Below, piece after piece: positions 8,292 through 16,413 of a stretch of DNA of 21,953 nucleotides. The notes beneath the pieces were generated by a model that saw only the letters and a program-made list of their open reading frames with translations, searched no databases and was not told where the DNA came from. The first letter of the stretch is position 1. Each line of letters opens with the position of its first letter. A program made the translations under genes and the position numbers. Origin of the DNA: Tritrichomonas foetus. Its lineage: Eukaryota; Parabasalia; Tritrichomonadida; Tritrichomonadidae. The stretch covers positions 14,411 to 36,363 of the forward strand of contig MLAK01000977.1 in the NCBI GenBank assembly GCA_001839685.1, given 5' to 3'.

Positions 8292-10031
8292 ATGGGGCGA
8301 ATGTGTCGATTCATGCCCTCGATGAATAAGAGGGCATTGGATATCATGGACATAGTATGCCAACATCCCTGCGCAAAACCATTCATTTATCCGATCGAAC
8401 CAAAATTTCGAAAATTTATCCACGAAGATATGAATCTTTCGATGATTCGCGAGAAGATTTTATTATACAGATATACGACTTTAGCTGAATGGCGACGCGA
8501 TATGCTCCAAATTTTGCAAAATACAGATACGATTTATACGACACATTCTTATCAGCATCTTTTGGCCGCTCAAATGGTTAAAATCTTTGAAAAAGAATTT
8601 GAAAAAATCAACAGTTATTCAATTTCCAGATGGTCGAAAGCATATAATAAAATATTATTGAAACTTCAAATGGACTATGAAAAAATGCCAAATTTTCTCA
8701 AGACTCAATCCATTTTAGCAGGAACTTTGCAGCAATGCGAGCCAATCATACTTCCAACTAACTGCCATCACATGAAAAAAACAGTTCACCAAAATTTGAA
8801 CAAAACTTTGGCAAATAATACAAATATTTCTAACAATTTTCCTAATAATCTTTCTTTTGAATGTATTGGCTCTAATTTGGATGATTCATCAAATTCAAAA
8901 AAAAAAAATGATTTTAATTTTAATAATTTGAATTTTTCAGAATTTAAATGGGAGGATGAAATTTCTTCTGATGCGAATGCTCATTCAAACACAAATTCAA
9001 CAGAAATTAATTTAGCTAATGAAAATTATAGCGATGATTGTAAAAACCATTCGATTCTTTTCTCCAAACATTCAAATTCTAATAATGAAGGTTTACCCGT
9101 TTTGTTTTCACCAATAGAGCCAATTTTTTCTACACTTCAAAAATCATCAATTAATTATGAAAGTAATAATGAAAGTGAAGACGATGAACAAATAGATAAT
9201 TTCATGCAATTTGAGTCATTTTATTATGATTCAAAAATGAATGAATTAAAACTGCGATTTGAACAAAATGTTAATCATGATGATAGTTTAGTCCATAAAA
9301 ATCAGAAAAATAAAAAAAAAAAAAATGAAAGTATTAAAAATCAAATTATTGATATATCGAACGAAAGAAAAAAAAATAATGAAGAAATCATTGAAAATAC
9401 TTCACCTGAATTTAGTCAAGCTGTCTCTCCTTGTAACAACAATCAGATAACTGTCAGTGTTGGCGGAAAACATCCTCGACAAATACAATCGTATACTTCA
9501 AAAACTCCACAGTTAAATTCTACCCAAACTAATTCTACTTCTGGCCAATCAACTGATTCATCACGCTCATTCTCGGCTTCAGCTTCTTCAAATGTTCCTC
9601 AAAAAATCCGTTTAACTATCTCCACACAAAAAAAAAACCATCTGCAAAGCCATTCTAGAAATGAGACAAGAAACCCCAAAAAAAAAAAAATGAACTATAA
9701 TGATAAAATAAAGAGAACTAAAACGAAAAGAAAAGAAGAAAAAGCTACTAAAAATGCGAACAAATATAATCATAATTCTTATCAAAAAAAAACCAATGAA
9801 ATTGAAGAAGAAGATTCAAATGATATTATTATAAAAAAAAAAAAGATAGGTGCTTTCATGATGGCTGCANCGTTACTAATGGACATAAAAAAAAAATACC
9901 ACATGGCAAGCATCATCCACAAATACGAGCCTGACATTGATTTAAGTTCTGTCAGACCCGAAATAGATGTTCAAAAACTGAAATCGGAAACTCTGAAAGA
10001 GTTGATCCGATATACTAGAAATGCGCGTTAA
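8292..10031 (+). CDS. BET-type protein: bromodomain plus ET domain
   Basis: The 579-residue protein has a single N-terminal bromodomain (about 11-107: HPCAKPF, DMNLSMIREKI, YTTLAEWRRDM, then a final amphipathic helix). It then has a long Asn/Ser/Lys-rich linker and an extraterminal (NET/ET) domain at about 520-579. In the ET domain, IIHKYEPDIDLSS, EIDVQKLKSETLKELIRYT matches the family pattern REPSL...EIDFETLKPSTLRELERYV. BET proteins bind acetylated histones and recruit transcription factors in the nucleus. The residue at the usual acetyl-lysine-binding Asn seems to be T83 (IYTT instead of IYN). The linker is interrupted by many A blocks (8900, 9316, 9628, 9680, 9784, 9836), and one at 9888 turns three ET-domain codons into KKK. 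An ambiguous base at 9870 gives residue 527 as X. The lysine-richness is therefore partly unreliable. Confidence 0.85.
   Translation: MGRMCRFMPSMNKRALDIMDIVCQHPCAKPFIYPIEPKFRKFIHEDMNLSMIREKILLYRYTTLAEWRRDMLQILQNTDTIYTTHSYQHLLAAQMVKIFEKEFEKINSYSISRWSKAYNKILLKLQMDYEKMPNFLKTQSILAGTLQQCEPIILPTNCHHMKKTVHQNLNKTLANNTNISNNFPNNLSFECIGSNLDDSSNSKKKNDFNFNNLNFSEFKWEDEISSDANAHSNTNSTEINLANENYSDDCKNHSILFSKHSNSNNEGLPVLFSPIEPIFSTLQKSSINYESNNESEDDEQIDNFMQFESFYYDSKMNELKLRFEQNVNHDDSLVHKNQKNKKKKNESIKNQIIDISNERKKNNEEIIENTSPEFSQAVSPCNNNQITVSVGGKHPRQIQSYTSKTPQLNSTQTNSTSGQSTDSSRSFSASASSNVPQKIRLTISTQKKNHLQSHSRNETRNPKKKKMNYNDKIKRTKTKRKEEKATKNANKYNHNSYQKKTNEIEEEDSNDIIIKKKKIGAFMMAAXLLMDIKKKYHMASIIHKYEPDIDLSSVRPEIDVQKLKSETLKELIRYTRNAR
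8900..9896 (+). other. Phase-locked A blocks inside the BET gene
   Basis: Slots 8900-8908, 9316-9324, 9628-9636, 9680-9688, 9784-9792, 9836-9844 and 9888-9896 are all A. Runs at 8897, 9312, 9833 and 9887 extend to the left but end exactly at the slot end. An eight-A run at 9368-9375 begins at a slot but ends in T, so I do not count it. The frame is not disturbed, because nine bases are three codons and length appears constant. Confidence 0.85.
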
Positions 10032-10872
10032 TGTATTATTTTACATACTTTCCCCCCTCCTCCCTATATTTGAATATTTTTGTTTTTACACCATGTTATT
10101 TATTTCATGATATGTTTTTGTATTATAAATGTTTGTTTTTCCCTAGAATTATTTTGTTTATTTTTGTTTGATTGACAATGGGCTCTTGAAGAAGAAGACT
10201 ATTCATATTCATGCTCATCTTTTACTTTCGATCGATGTCAGGAAGTTAAATGCCATCTATCATTAATGGGATCGAAAAAGAATATAAACTCTGATTGACA
10301 TCATTCAACTAACCTTGATTTGAATTATCAATTAAACTCTAGGTTGGAATAACATAAAAAAAAAACGGAAATTTTCTAACAAGAAAAGAAATATCAAAAA
10401 TACCTTCAAAAAAAAAGAAAAGGAGAAAAGGTTTGTTTGATTTAAAAATCATAAATGTTAAAAAAAAAAATGAAGTTCTCAATGACTGCTTCAAAATTAA
10501 TTCCTTTAAAAAAAAAAAAAAGATTTCTTATTGTCGTTTTTTAATAATTTCTTCTTCTTTTGTAAAAAAAAAATTAAAAATATGATTAATGAAATACAAT
10601 TAATGAAATATGATTAAAAAAAAATGATTAATGAAATATTAGCTAACATAAGAGAGAGAGAAAGCTTAAAAAAAAAACCATTTCATACCAAATGAATTTC
10701 AACTTCGGAGAATTATAAAAAAAAAAAACGGATATTGAAATATATCATGATATGAAATATTTTGTATCGATCTGTGAAAAGTTTTTGTGTGAGTCGACGA
10801 AGGCGAAAAAGAGAAACGAGTGACAAAGCGAAAGGTTATTTTCAATAATCTTCAATTTTATTAAAAAACTGT
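10032..10872. other. Intergenic region between convergent BET and eL43 genes
   Basis: This is the shared 3' flank of two convergent genes. No coding region is supported. The eight consecutive slots from 10356 to 10720 are all filled with A. Between them lie AT-rich sequence and a small tandem of ATTAATGAAATA words (about 10584-10640). A 12-bp palindrome, ATATCATGATAT, is at 10742-10753. Confidence 0.6.
10356..10728 (+). other. Eight consecutive phase-locked A9 blocks
   Basis: Runs covering 10356-10364, 10408-10416, 10460-10468, 10512-10520, 10564-10572, 10616-10624, 10668-10676 and 10720-10728 are spaced exactly 52 bases apart. They share the phase of the first cluster more than 8 kb away, across several genes. 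Confidence 0.9.
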
Positions 10873-11151
10873 TTATTTAGCTTGGGCCTCACGAAGACGC
10901 TTGATGGCAGCACGAGCGGCGAGGGCTGTTGGTGTTGTTGGTGTGTATGCACCACCTGATGTGGCCTTACGGCACTTATCACAGGTCCAAACTCCGACAA
11001 CATTACGTCTAACTGAAGTCTTTCCGCAGAATGGGCATGGATACTTCTTTCTTTGTGAGATTTCGATCTTTTTGATGGTCTTACGGAGGGAAGCACCATA
11101 GCGGGTTCCGTATTTACCACAAATTCCGACTTTCTTGGTTCTGCGAGCCAT
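10873..11151 (-). CDS. RPL37A: Large-subunit ribosomal protein eL43 (L37Ae)
   Basis: The 92-residue protein matches eL43 along its full length: [24 protein letters not shown] at the start, then a zinc ribbon CPFCGK ... WTCDKC (C39, C42, C57, C60 by count), and the alanine-rich end [15 protein letters not shown]. It is a structural protein of the cytosolic 60S subunit. Length and all four zinc ligands are normal. The stop TAA is followed directly by AC, giving an overlapping TAAA as in other trichomonad genes. A GGTTGGCC motif lies 11-18 bases before the ATG. A longer reading frame on the same strand in another frame (10842-11321) is a shadow of this gene. Confidence 0.96.
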   Translation of the reverse strand: MARRTKKVGICGKYGTRYGASLRKTIKKIEISQRKKYPCPFCGKTSVRRNVVGVWTCDKCRKATSGGAYTPTTPTALAARAAIKRLREAQAK

Positions 11152-11200
11152 TGGAAGAAAAGGCCAACCAAAACCGCTTTTTTTCTGAAGATAAATTTTT
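11152..11200 (-). promoter_or_regulatory. Promoter of eL43 with GGTTGGCCTTTTC element
   Basis: Reading toward the gene, GGTTGGCC (plus-strand 11162-11169) is followed by TTTTCTTCCA and the ATG. The uS10 gene has GGTTGGCC then CTTTCATCAA and its ATG. The CCTTT core resembles a trichomonad start-site motif (CCTTTW) known from T. vaginalis, as I recall it. The very short distance implies a leader of about ten bases. Confidence 0.5.
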
Positions 11201-11704
11201 CATTACTTATTTGGTTGGTCAAAAACAATGAAAATCTTCGACCTTTTCTTCCCAAAAGAAAGCGATATAGTCCACCTATCCATCTTATCTCGTCATTAAT
11301 GTCATTTTCTCTATCATACACTTCGATTTTCGATAATTTTTGTGGAAAATTCCGAAAATTGAATTATCATAAATTCCAGTTTTGGAGTCAAAAAAACTTT
11401 GTCAAGTTGATTCTTGTTAATATCGATAATTTTGTGAATTTTTGTTCTCATTTTTTTTTTACTGCTTTTGAATATATCAAATATTCAAATCGGTTTCCAT
11501 CCATAAAATTTTATGCTGAAAATGAAACGTATTTAATACATATACATAAATTTTATGTTAGAAAATATAAAATAAACAACTTAAATCTAAAGATTGAGCG
11601 AATGTTTAATAACATTTGGAAAACTTTCCAAATTCGTCTAAAATTATTCATTATAATGAATCAAGTTAATTAAGTGGTATAATGAGATCTTCTTGTTTTT
11701 GGTT
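11152..11704. other. Intergenic region between eL43 and the 5-phosphatase
   Basis: A forward frame stays open from 11215 to 11673, which is long for AT-rich sequence. However, it begins with TTG, its first ATG is at 11299, and the product is a Phe/Ile/Lys/Asn-rich sequence with no recognisable motif. I do not call a gene. A natural T10 run lies at 11451-11460. Confidence 0.5.
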
Positions 11705-13651
11705 TTACACGCTAGTCTTCCTTCCTACCATCATTGAATGTGGTCTGTTTGTTGGCGCGCATGATCCATTTGGTGATTTCACGTTAATCACAAGTCTGCA
11801 GCCACCGTCGACGGTTATGACAAGAGTATCATTATAGTTTGGTGGTATTGCAGTAATTTGCTTAAGTATCACATTACATTTTCCAGAGGCAGGAATCATT
11901 CCATTCTTCGGAGAGATTGCGAATCCTTTTGGTACTTTCGAAGTCCATCTGGCCCAAACAAGAGACATGTTTGAAAATTGGAGTTCTTCTTGTTCTTGGC
12001 TATTGAATACAATTTGTGTTTTATCACATGAGATGTTACCAGTGGAAATAGATTTCATTTCTTCATATTTTGCAGATATTATTTCTTGTAAGAACTTCTT
12101 TCGTTCTTCGTCAACAAACGGTATCGGGAATTTGTAAGCTGCATGAACAGGCCTGTGATCACTGAATGAACATTTCAAAGAACGATAGCAGATGCTCTTT
12201 GGCGGACGTGGATAGTTGAATTCCAAAGGCGATGTTTCAGGTTTCCAATCGGTTTGGAAGAGACTTTGTTCCTTTATGTAATTGCAAGCAGCATCAGTTT
12301 CAAAGATTAATTCATCTTCAAGTCCAATTCTCATCTTCGGCTTTGCAGTTTTGATTAAAATTCGATCAGTCCAACTTGGAACTCGATGTTTAGGTGATGT
12401 ATCGTATTGATCAACACCCATGTCGTATTTAAATGTAGGATTGAACTTAATCTCTGGTTCAATGAATGATCCAATGATTTTGTCGTTTGTTTGTGTTTCA
12501 TGAAGCTGATCCAATCCATATAAATACTTTAAATCACGTTCTTCTTTAACTTTAGAAATGCAGTCTTCGTAAGTAGTATTTATGCGGTAATTCAGATCAC
12601 CCATGAAAGATATGTAATCATCTTCTTTCAAACCTTCAACGATTTCATGCCATTGAGTATTTCGTTGTTCCCAATTTTGATCATGTGCCGCTAAGTGGCA
12701 ACAAATTGCAGAAAATGACGACAATCCAATTCTCCAGCGGAAAATGACGGCTGCCTTATTGGCGAGCATGCCATTAGCACCCAGCTTCTTGACGTGAAGA
12801 GAGGATTGTGAAATTAATGGAGCAAGACTGTGTCGAACAAGACCACAACAATAGACACCTCCCATTGATTGGTATTGCACTACATCAAATTGCTCGTTGT
12901 TGTTCATGCTTGTTGCGTTTTTGATGGATTCAGTCCATTTCTCACAGTTGTGGCTATTTCCTGTGACAACTGACTTGACGGACATTTCGATTTCTTCTAA
13001 GGCTATAACAACAATATCAGCAGGTGCAACAGGTGTGCTGAAAATTTTTGACAAATCATCCAATACTTCTGAAGTTGGGCTCTTGCTTGCAACATTCCAC
13101 GTGAGGTAGTTGATTCGAATTGGGACCTCTTTTATGTAAAATGAAGAGTTTAAAGTCAATGTTCGTTCCTCCCATATTTTTCTGGCCTTATCATCCAAAA
13201 TTATTGGGAAAAGTAAGGTGGTTTCAGCTATGTATTGTGGTCCTGGTGGCATTTGCACTTCTTCTGGTGGCGCAATACTTTTGAGAAATGAGATATTTTC
13301 ATTCATGAAAAGATCGTCGTGGCCGTTAAATAAAATGCTCGACTTGCCAAAGTGCGAAACCATCAATTCAAGCTCGATGGATTTTTCGAAAACGAACGGA
13401 ATGACAATGCAATCGTAATTAAAGAACTTCAGAAAAAGCTTCGACTCCTGGTAAGAAAAAGCCGAAGTAACTTCCGCGGAAATCGGAATGAAGCAATTCG
13501 TGTTGTTCGACTCGTCGATGATATATAAATAGGAATCTTTTAGCGAATAATCTTTCAATAAAATGCTGAAGGTGATTTTTTTGTCTTTATGTGGAAGCTT
13601 GACTGTTGTGGATTTGAACCATTCTTGAGTGTCCTGTAAAGCAGCTTGCAT
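11705..13651 (-). CDS. Inositol polyphosphate 5-phosphatase, OCRL/INPP5B-like with ASH domain
   Basis: The 648-residue enzyme should remove the 5-phosphate from PI(4,5)P2 or PI(3,4,5)P3 at membranes. The catalytic domain spans about 178-510 with every hallmark: TWNV (184-187), IALEEIEM (216-223), CHLAAHD (318-324), GDLNYRI (351-357), VPSWTDRIL (424-432) and FSDHRPV (496-502). Mg-binding and catalytic residues N186, E220, D352, N354, D498 and H499 are present. Residues about 540-635 look like an ASH domain (beta-rich, Ig-like), as in OCRL and INPP5B after the catalytic domain. The RhoGAP-like domain of animal OCRL is absent. The N-terminal 150 residues are beta-rich and might be a PH-like fold. 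The stop is TAAAACC, with the TAAA signal overlapping it. The ATG is the first in frame. Confidence 0.92.
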   Translation of the reverse strand: MQAALQDTQEWFKSTTVKLPHKDKKITFSILLKDYSLKDSYLYIIDESNNTNCFIPISAEVTSAFSYQESKLFLKFFNYDCIVIPFVFEKSIELELMVSHFGKSSILFNGHDDLFMNENISFLKSIAPPEEVQMPPGPQYIAETTLLFPIILDDKARKIWEERTLTLNSSFYIKEVPIRINYLTWNVASKSPTSEVLDDLSKIFSTPVAPADIVVIALEEIEMSVKSVVTGNSHNCEKWTESIKNATSMNNNEQFDVVQYQSMGGVYCCGLVRHSLAPLISQSSLHVKKLGANGMLANKAAVIFRWRIGLSSFSAICCHLAAHDQNWEQRNTQWHEIVEGLKEDDYISFMGDLNYRINTTYEDCISKVKEERDLKYLYGLDQLHETQTNDKIIGSFIEPEIKFNPTFKYDMGVDQYDTSPKHRVPSWTDRILIKTAKPKMRIGLEDELIFETDAACNYIKEQSLFQTDWKPETSPLEFNYPRPPKSICYRSLKCSFSDHRPVHAAYKFPIPFVDEERKKFLQEIISAKYEEMKSISTGNISCDKTQIVFNSQEQEELQFSNMSLVWARWTSKVPKGFAISPKNGMIPASGKCNVILKQITAIPPNYNDTLVITVDGGCRLVINVKSPNGSCAPTNRPHSMMVGRKTSV

Positions 13652-14238
13652 TCAAGAAGATGGAAAATATTGGAATTTCATTCAAAAAGTTGAATATCAA
13701 TATATCATGTATTCAAAAAATCCACTACCATCTACTTTTTGAATCTATTAAGAAATGCTCTTTTCTGAAAAACGATAGAGGCGTTTTTTTATGCATCAAT
13801 CATAACTCATGAAATAATTATTATTTATTTCCTAAATCAATTTAACAATCATCTTAGTATTCTAAACATACAATATTGCTCAGTAAAAATGATATTTTGA
13901 GAAAAAATCGAATTTTAATAAGATTCTTATCAACATCATGCGAATATTTTTCTACTCCACTTTTACATAAGATATTTCTTACTTTTGAACTAATGATTTG
14001 TTAGCAAACAATGGAACTATGTCAAAAAATCATAAAGAAAGTGCAACCCGTTTTACTGTGAACGTTTAAGGCCAAATGAAAAGTCAAATTAACGAAAAGT
14101 GTTCACGGTAGAACTGGTCGTACTTTAAAACAATTATGAGATTTCTAGGTATGAACTAATGAATTCAAAATTTAAATTTATATAGGAAATGTTGTGACAA
14201 AGAAAATATATAGATAAATTTTTTAGGATTTAGAAAAT
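13652..14238. other. Intergenic region between 5-phosphatase and uS10
   Basis: No gene is visible. The left end carries the 5-phosphatase promoter region. A palindromic TTCAAAAAGTTGAA at 13681-13694 lies about 30 bases upstream of its ATG and is related to the motif seen before other genes. The rest is AT-rich with no long reading frame. Confidence 0.5.
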
Positions 14239-14601
14239 TTACTCAGTAATGACTGAAACTTCAACATGAACTTCTGGTTCAAGGCCGATTTGTGTGACTT
14301 GCTTGACAGCTGCTGGTGATCCGACAAAATCGATAACGCGTTTGTAAATGCGAAGTTCGAAATGATCGTATGTTTCGGTACCGTTACCGCATGGAGCACG
14401 GCGAGTTGTGATCCTTAGGCGGCGGCGTGGCATTGGAACTGGACCACGAACTGGTAAATGTTCCTTACGGAGTTTTTGAGTCAAGTTGGAGCAAACTTTC
14501 TGGAGGTTATTGAGTTTTGATGATGTGATTGTAAGGCGGATGCGCTGTGATGGTTCGGCGGATGGTGCTTCCTTCTTTTCGTCACCAGTTGGATAGCTCA
14601 T
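14239..14601 (-). CDS. RPS20: Small-subunit ribosomal protein uS10 (S20)
   Basis: The 120-residue protein is uS10 of the cytosolic 40S subunit. It shows RIRLTITSSKLNNLQKVC, then LPVRGPVPMPRRRLRITTRRAPCGNGTETYDHFELRIYKR and VIDFVGSPAAVKQVTQI, which match the family from end to end. Length is usual for eukaryotic S20. The stop TAA overlaps a TAAAT. The start is supported by the conserved leader: GGTTGGCC and CTTTCATCAA directly before ATG, as in eL43. A transposable element is inserted about 90 bases upstream of the ATG, but the promoter motifs remain on the gene's side. Confidence 0.96.
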   Translation of the reverse strand: MSYPTGDEKKEAPSAEPSQRIRLTITSSKLNNLQKVCSNLTQKLRKEHLPVRGPVPMPRRRLRITTRRAPCGNGTETYDHFELRIYKRVIDFVGSPAAVKQVTQIGLEPEVHVEVSVITE

Positions 14602-14640
14602 TTGATGAAAGGGCCAACCATACTATTCAATTTTTGAGAG
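14602..14640 (-). promoter_or_regulatory. Promoter of uS10
   Basis: Two motifs stand in order toward the gene: TCTCAAAAATTGA (plus-strand 14627-14639), shared with the PPP gene, and GGTTGGCC (14612-14619), shared with eL43. An ATG between them (TAGTATGG) would read seven codons and stop in an overlap with the real ATG, so transcription probably begins after it, near the GGCCCTTTC. Confidence 0.5.
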
Positions 14641-14697
14641 AAAATATCATTTTAATGAAAAAGTTTGTATGTCATCAATACATAGTAAAACTAACCT

Positions 14698-14712
14698 AAA
14701 AGTACACAACCT
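14698..14712 (+). repeat. Left terminal inverted repeat of the outer element
   Basis: The 15 bases match the right end (16826-16840) perfectly in reverse complement. Beyond them the arms keep only scattered identity. Confidence 0.8.
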
Positions 14713-14723
14713 GGAAATACGTT

Positions 14724-14836
14724 AAAAAAAAATAAATNAACTGAACTTTTTCGAATNTTGGAAACAACTTCCCGAAAAAAAAAAGCTTAATTTACAGCAA
14801 CGAATTTTTGCTGAATAGATCTCAACCAAAAAAAAA
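14724..14836 (+). other. Three phase-locked A blocks in the left arm of the outer element
   Basis: Slots 14724-14732, 14776-14784 and 14828-14836 are all A. These are the last filled slots in the window. The phase is unchanged from position 8. Confidence 0.85.
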
Positions 14837-14857
14837 TGCCAAAATTCGCATGATTAC

Positions 14858-14887
14858 TATAGGGTGTCCGGAGGCGTGATGTCACTA
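14858..14887 (+). repeat. Left mariner terminal inverted repeat
   Basis: It begins TATAGGGTGTCCGG and ends GTGATGTCACTA, matching the right end in reverse complement at 26 of 30 bases, counting the target TA. Confidence 0.85.
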
Positions 14888-15031
14888 CCCACATTAGAAG
14901 TGAAATCAATACATTATATTTATAAATAATAAACTATGCAATGTTAACATAAAAATTTTGAAAACAATTTTTTTTTCTCTTGACTGAAAATAGAGATAAA
15001 GAATCTTTTTCATAAAAAAAAAGAATAATTT

Positions 15032-15056
15032 ATAAACGTACACGATGCACGTTTAT
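15032..15056 (+). promoter_or_regulatory. Inverted repeat directly upstream of the transposase ATG
   Basis: ATAAACGT at 15032-15039 and ACGTTTAT at 15049-15056 form perfect 8-bp arms around a nine-base spacer, ending six bases before the ATG. It could be a regulatory site or a leader hairpin, or mere chance in AT-rich DNA. Confidence 0.25.
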
Positions 15057-15062
15057 TAAAAA

Positions 15063-16073
15063 ATGATTGATCAACATTCAATCATAACTTTTCTGCAGCT
15101 TGAAGGAAAAAGGGGCAAAGAAATATATGAAGAAATGAAGAGTGTCTTGAAAGAAAAATGTTTGTCTCAAAGACAAATCTACCGAGTCATGGCAGAACTG
15201 AACAGAAGTCAAAACACACAGCCTGTGAAAAAAGAGAAAAAGTGCCAAAGTTATGATATTCTTGACTGGAAAATTTTAGATGTTTTAACCGAATTTCCAC
15301 ATTCATCGTGTCGATATATTGCTAATGTTTTAGGTGAACCAAAATCGACAATTTATGATCGTTTAACATCAAAATTAATGTATAAACATGTGCATCTTCG
15401 ATGGGTGCCACATATTCTAACAGAAAATCAAAAGGCCAATAGAGTTTTATTGGCAAAAAAACTTCTTAAAATTTTGAATGCAGAACAAAAAACTAATTTC
15501 ACCTTTTTAATAACAGGAGATGAGTCTTGGTTTTATTCCAAGACTGATTTCAATACACAATGGATTCCTGAAAACTCAGTAATCCCAACTATTCAAAATC
15601 CAGGGTTTCAGATCACTAAATTTATGGTGACTGTATTTTGGAACCCTCATGGGATAATTCATATTGATGTTTTGCCGCCAAATGAAAAGTTTAATGCTGC
15701 ATATTATATTACAGCCATTATGTCAAAAATTGTTGAGTTTAAAAACTCGAATAATTATAAAAAATTATTTGTTCATTATGACAATGCAAAGCCTCATGTG
15801 GCAAAAATTGTCAAAAAATATATAAATGAAAACTCACTAGAATCAGTTCCACATCCGGCATATTCACCTGATTTGGCGCCTAGCGACTTTTTTTTATTTG
15901 GAACTATTAAAGAAAAAGTTAAAGGAATTGTTTTTGAATCACCAAGCCATTTGATTCAAACAATAGTCCAAATTTTCAATGAAATTCCATCGGAAACTTT
16001 GTTTTCAGTTTTTGCAGAATGGCAAAATAGACTGAAAAAAGTTATTGATGCCAATGGAGACTACATATTTTGA
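15063..16073 (+). CDS. Mariner-family transposase (DD34D), intact
   Basis: The 336-residue enzyme cuts and joins mariner ends at TA sites. The N-terminal 110 residues carry two helix-turn-helix DNA-binding segments (LSQRQIYRVMAEL; SCRYIANVLGEPKSTIYDRL). The linker has WVPHILTENQ, the family's WVPHxL signature. The catalytic acid residues lie in ITGDESWFY, VHYDNAKPH and YSPDLAPSDFF. Exactly 34 residues separate the second and third aspartates, which is the DD34D mariner pattern. There are no internal stops or frameshifts and the length is close to the usual 345, so the copy could be active. No A block falls in it, although the slots at 15036 and beyond run through it. The gene is bounded by good inverted repeats. 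ATG 15063 is the first in frame after the leader. Confidence 0.93.
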   Translation: MIDQHSIITFLQLEGKRGKEIYEEMKSVLKEKCLSQRQIYRVMAELNRSQNTQPVKKEKKCQSYDILDWKILDVLTEFPHSSCRYIANVLGEPKSTIYDRLTSKLMYKHVHLRWVPHILTENQKANRVLLAKKLLKILNAEQKTNFTFLITGDESWFYSKTDFNTQWIPENSVIPTIQNPGFQITKFMVTVFWNPHGIIHIDVLPPNEKFNAAYYITAIMSKIVEFKNSNNYKKLFVHYDNAKPHVAKIVKKYINENSLESVPHPAYSPDLAPSDFFLFGTIKEKVKGIVFESPSHLIQTIVQIFNEIPSETLFSVFAEWQNRLKKVIDANGDYIF

Positions 16074-16121
16074 AATACTTATCAATAAAAAATGACTTAT
16101 TAGAAATGACTTTATTATACT

Positions 16122-16151
16122 TAGTGACATCACATTACCGGACACCCTATA
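16122..16151 (-). repeat. Right mariner terminal inverted repeat
   Basis: This is the reverse complement partner of 14858-14887. An ambiguous base follows at 16156, just outside the mariner. Confidence 0.85.
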
Positions 16152-16156
16152 TATTN

Positions 16157-16413
16157 TAGCCCTTTCCACTAGATCAAAGAGTTACTCAAATATTTCTCTA
16201 TATTATCCCTACTATGTGGACAATTTTATCGAATTTATCTTGCAATACACCAATTTTATTGAATTTGAATTTTCCGAAAGATTGATGCTTAGATTTTTTT
16301 TCAAACTTTGCCAACATGCACAATTTCGTCAGAATGTATTAACATCGATTTATAAAGCATTTTCGTCTTTTGGTTGTCGAGAATTACGTTCTCAAAAAAA
16401 ATTCGATATTTGA
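16157..16413 (+). pseudogene. Open frame remnant beside the mariner insertion
   Basis: A frame is open from the mariner's right flank to a stop at 16411-16413. It has no good ATG near its start; the first candidate start is a GTG at 16216. The product is Phe-rich with the string RQNVLTSIYKAFSSFG and matches nothing I know. It may be a coding relic of the outer element cut by the mariner insertion, or chance. Confidence 0.3.

Larger units (their letters stand above)
14858..16151 (+). mobile_element. Complete mariner element nested in the outer element
   Basis: Thirty-base inverted ends (14858-14887 and 16122-16151) agree at 26 positions; the four differences are adjacent, at bases 15-18. Both ends read TATAGGGTGTCCGG outward-in and share GTGATGTCACTA. 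Mariners insert at TA and duplicate it; because both ends read TATA, the outer TA is taken as the target copy and the element proper is about 1.29 kb. It carries one intact transposase gene. Size and layout match full-length mariners, and a mariner family is known from trichomonads. Confidence 0.9.

Noticed and set aside
10842..11321. A 159-codon reverse frame over eL43
   Set aside because: It overlaps the certain eL43 gene in another frame on the same strand and is a shadow.
11215..11673. A 152-codon forward gene
   Set aside because: It starts with TTG, its first ATG is 28 codons in, and the product has no recognisable motif. It lies in an AT-rich intergenic stretch.
15014..15022. Another member of the A-block series
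   Set aside because: It is nine A long but out of phase (38 modulo 52), so it is a natural run inside the mariner. The same applies to 19853-19861.
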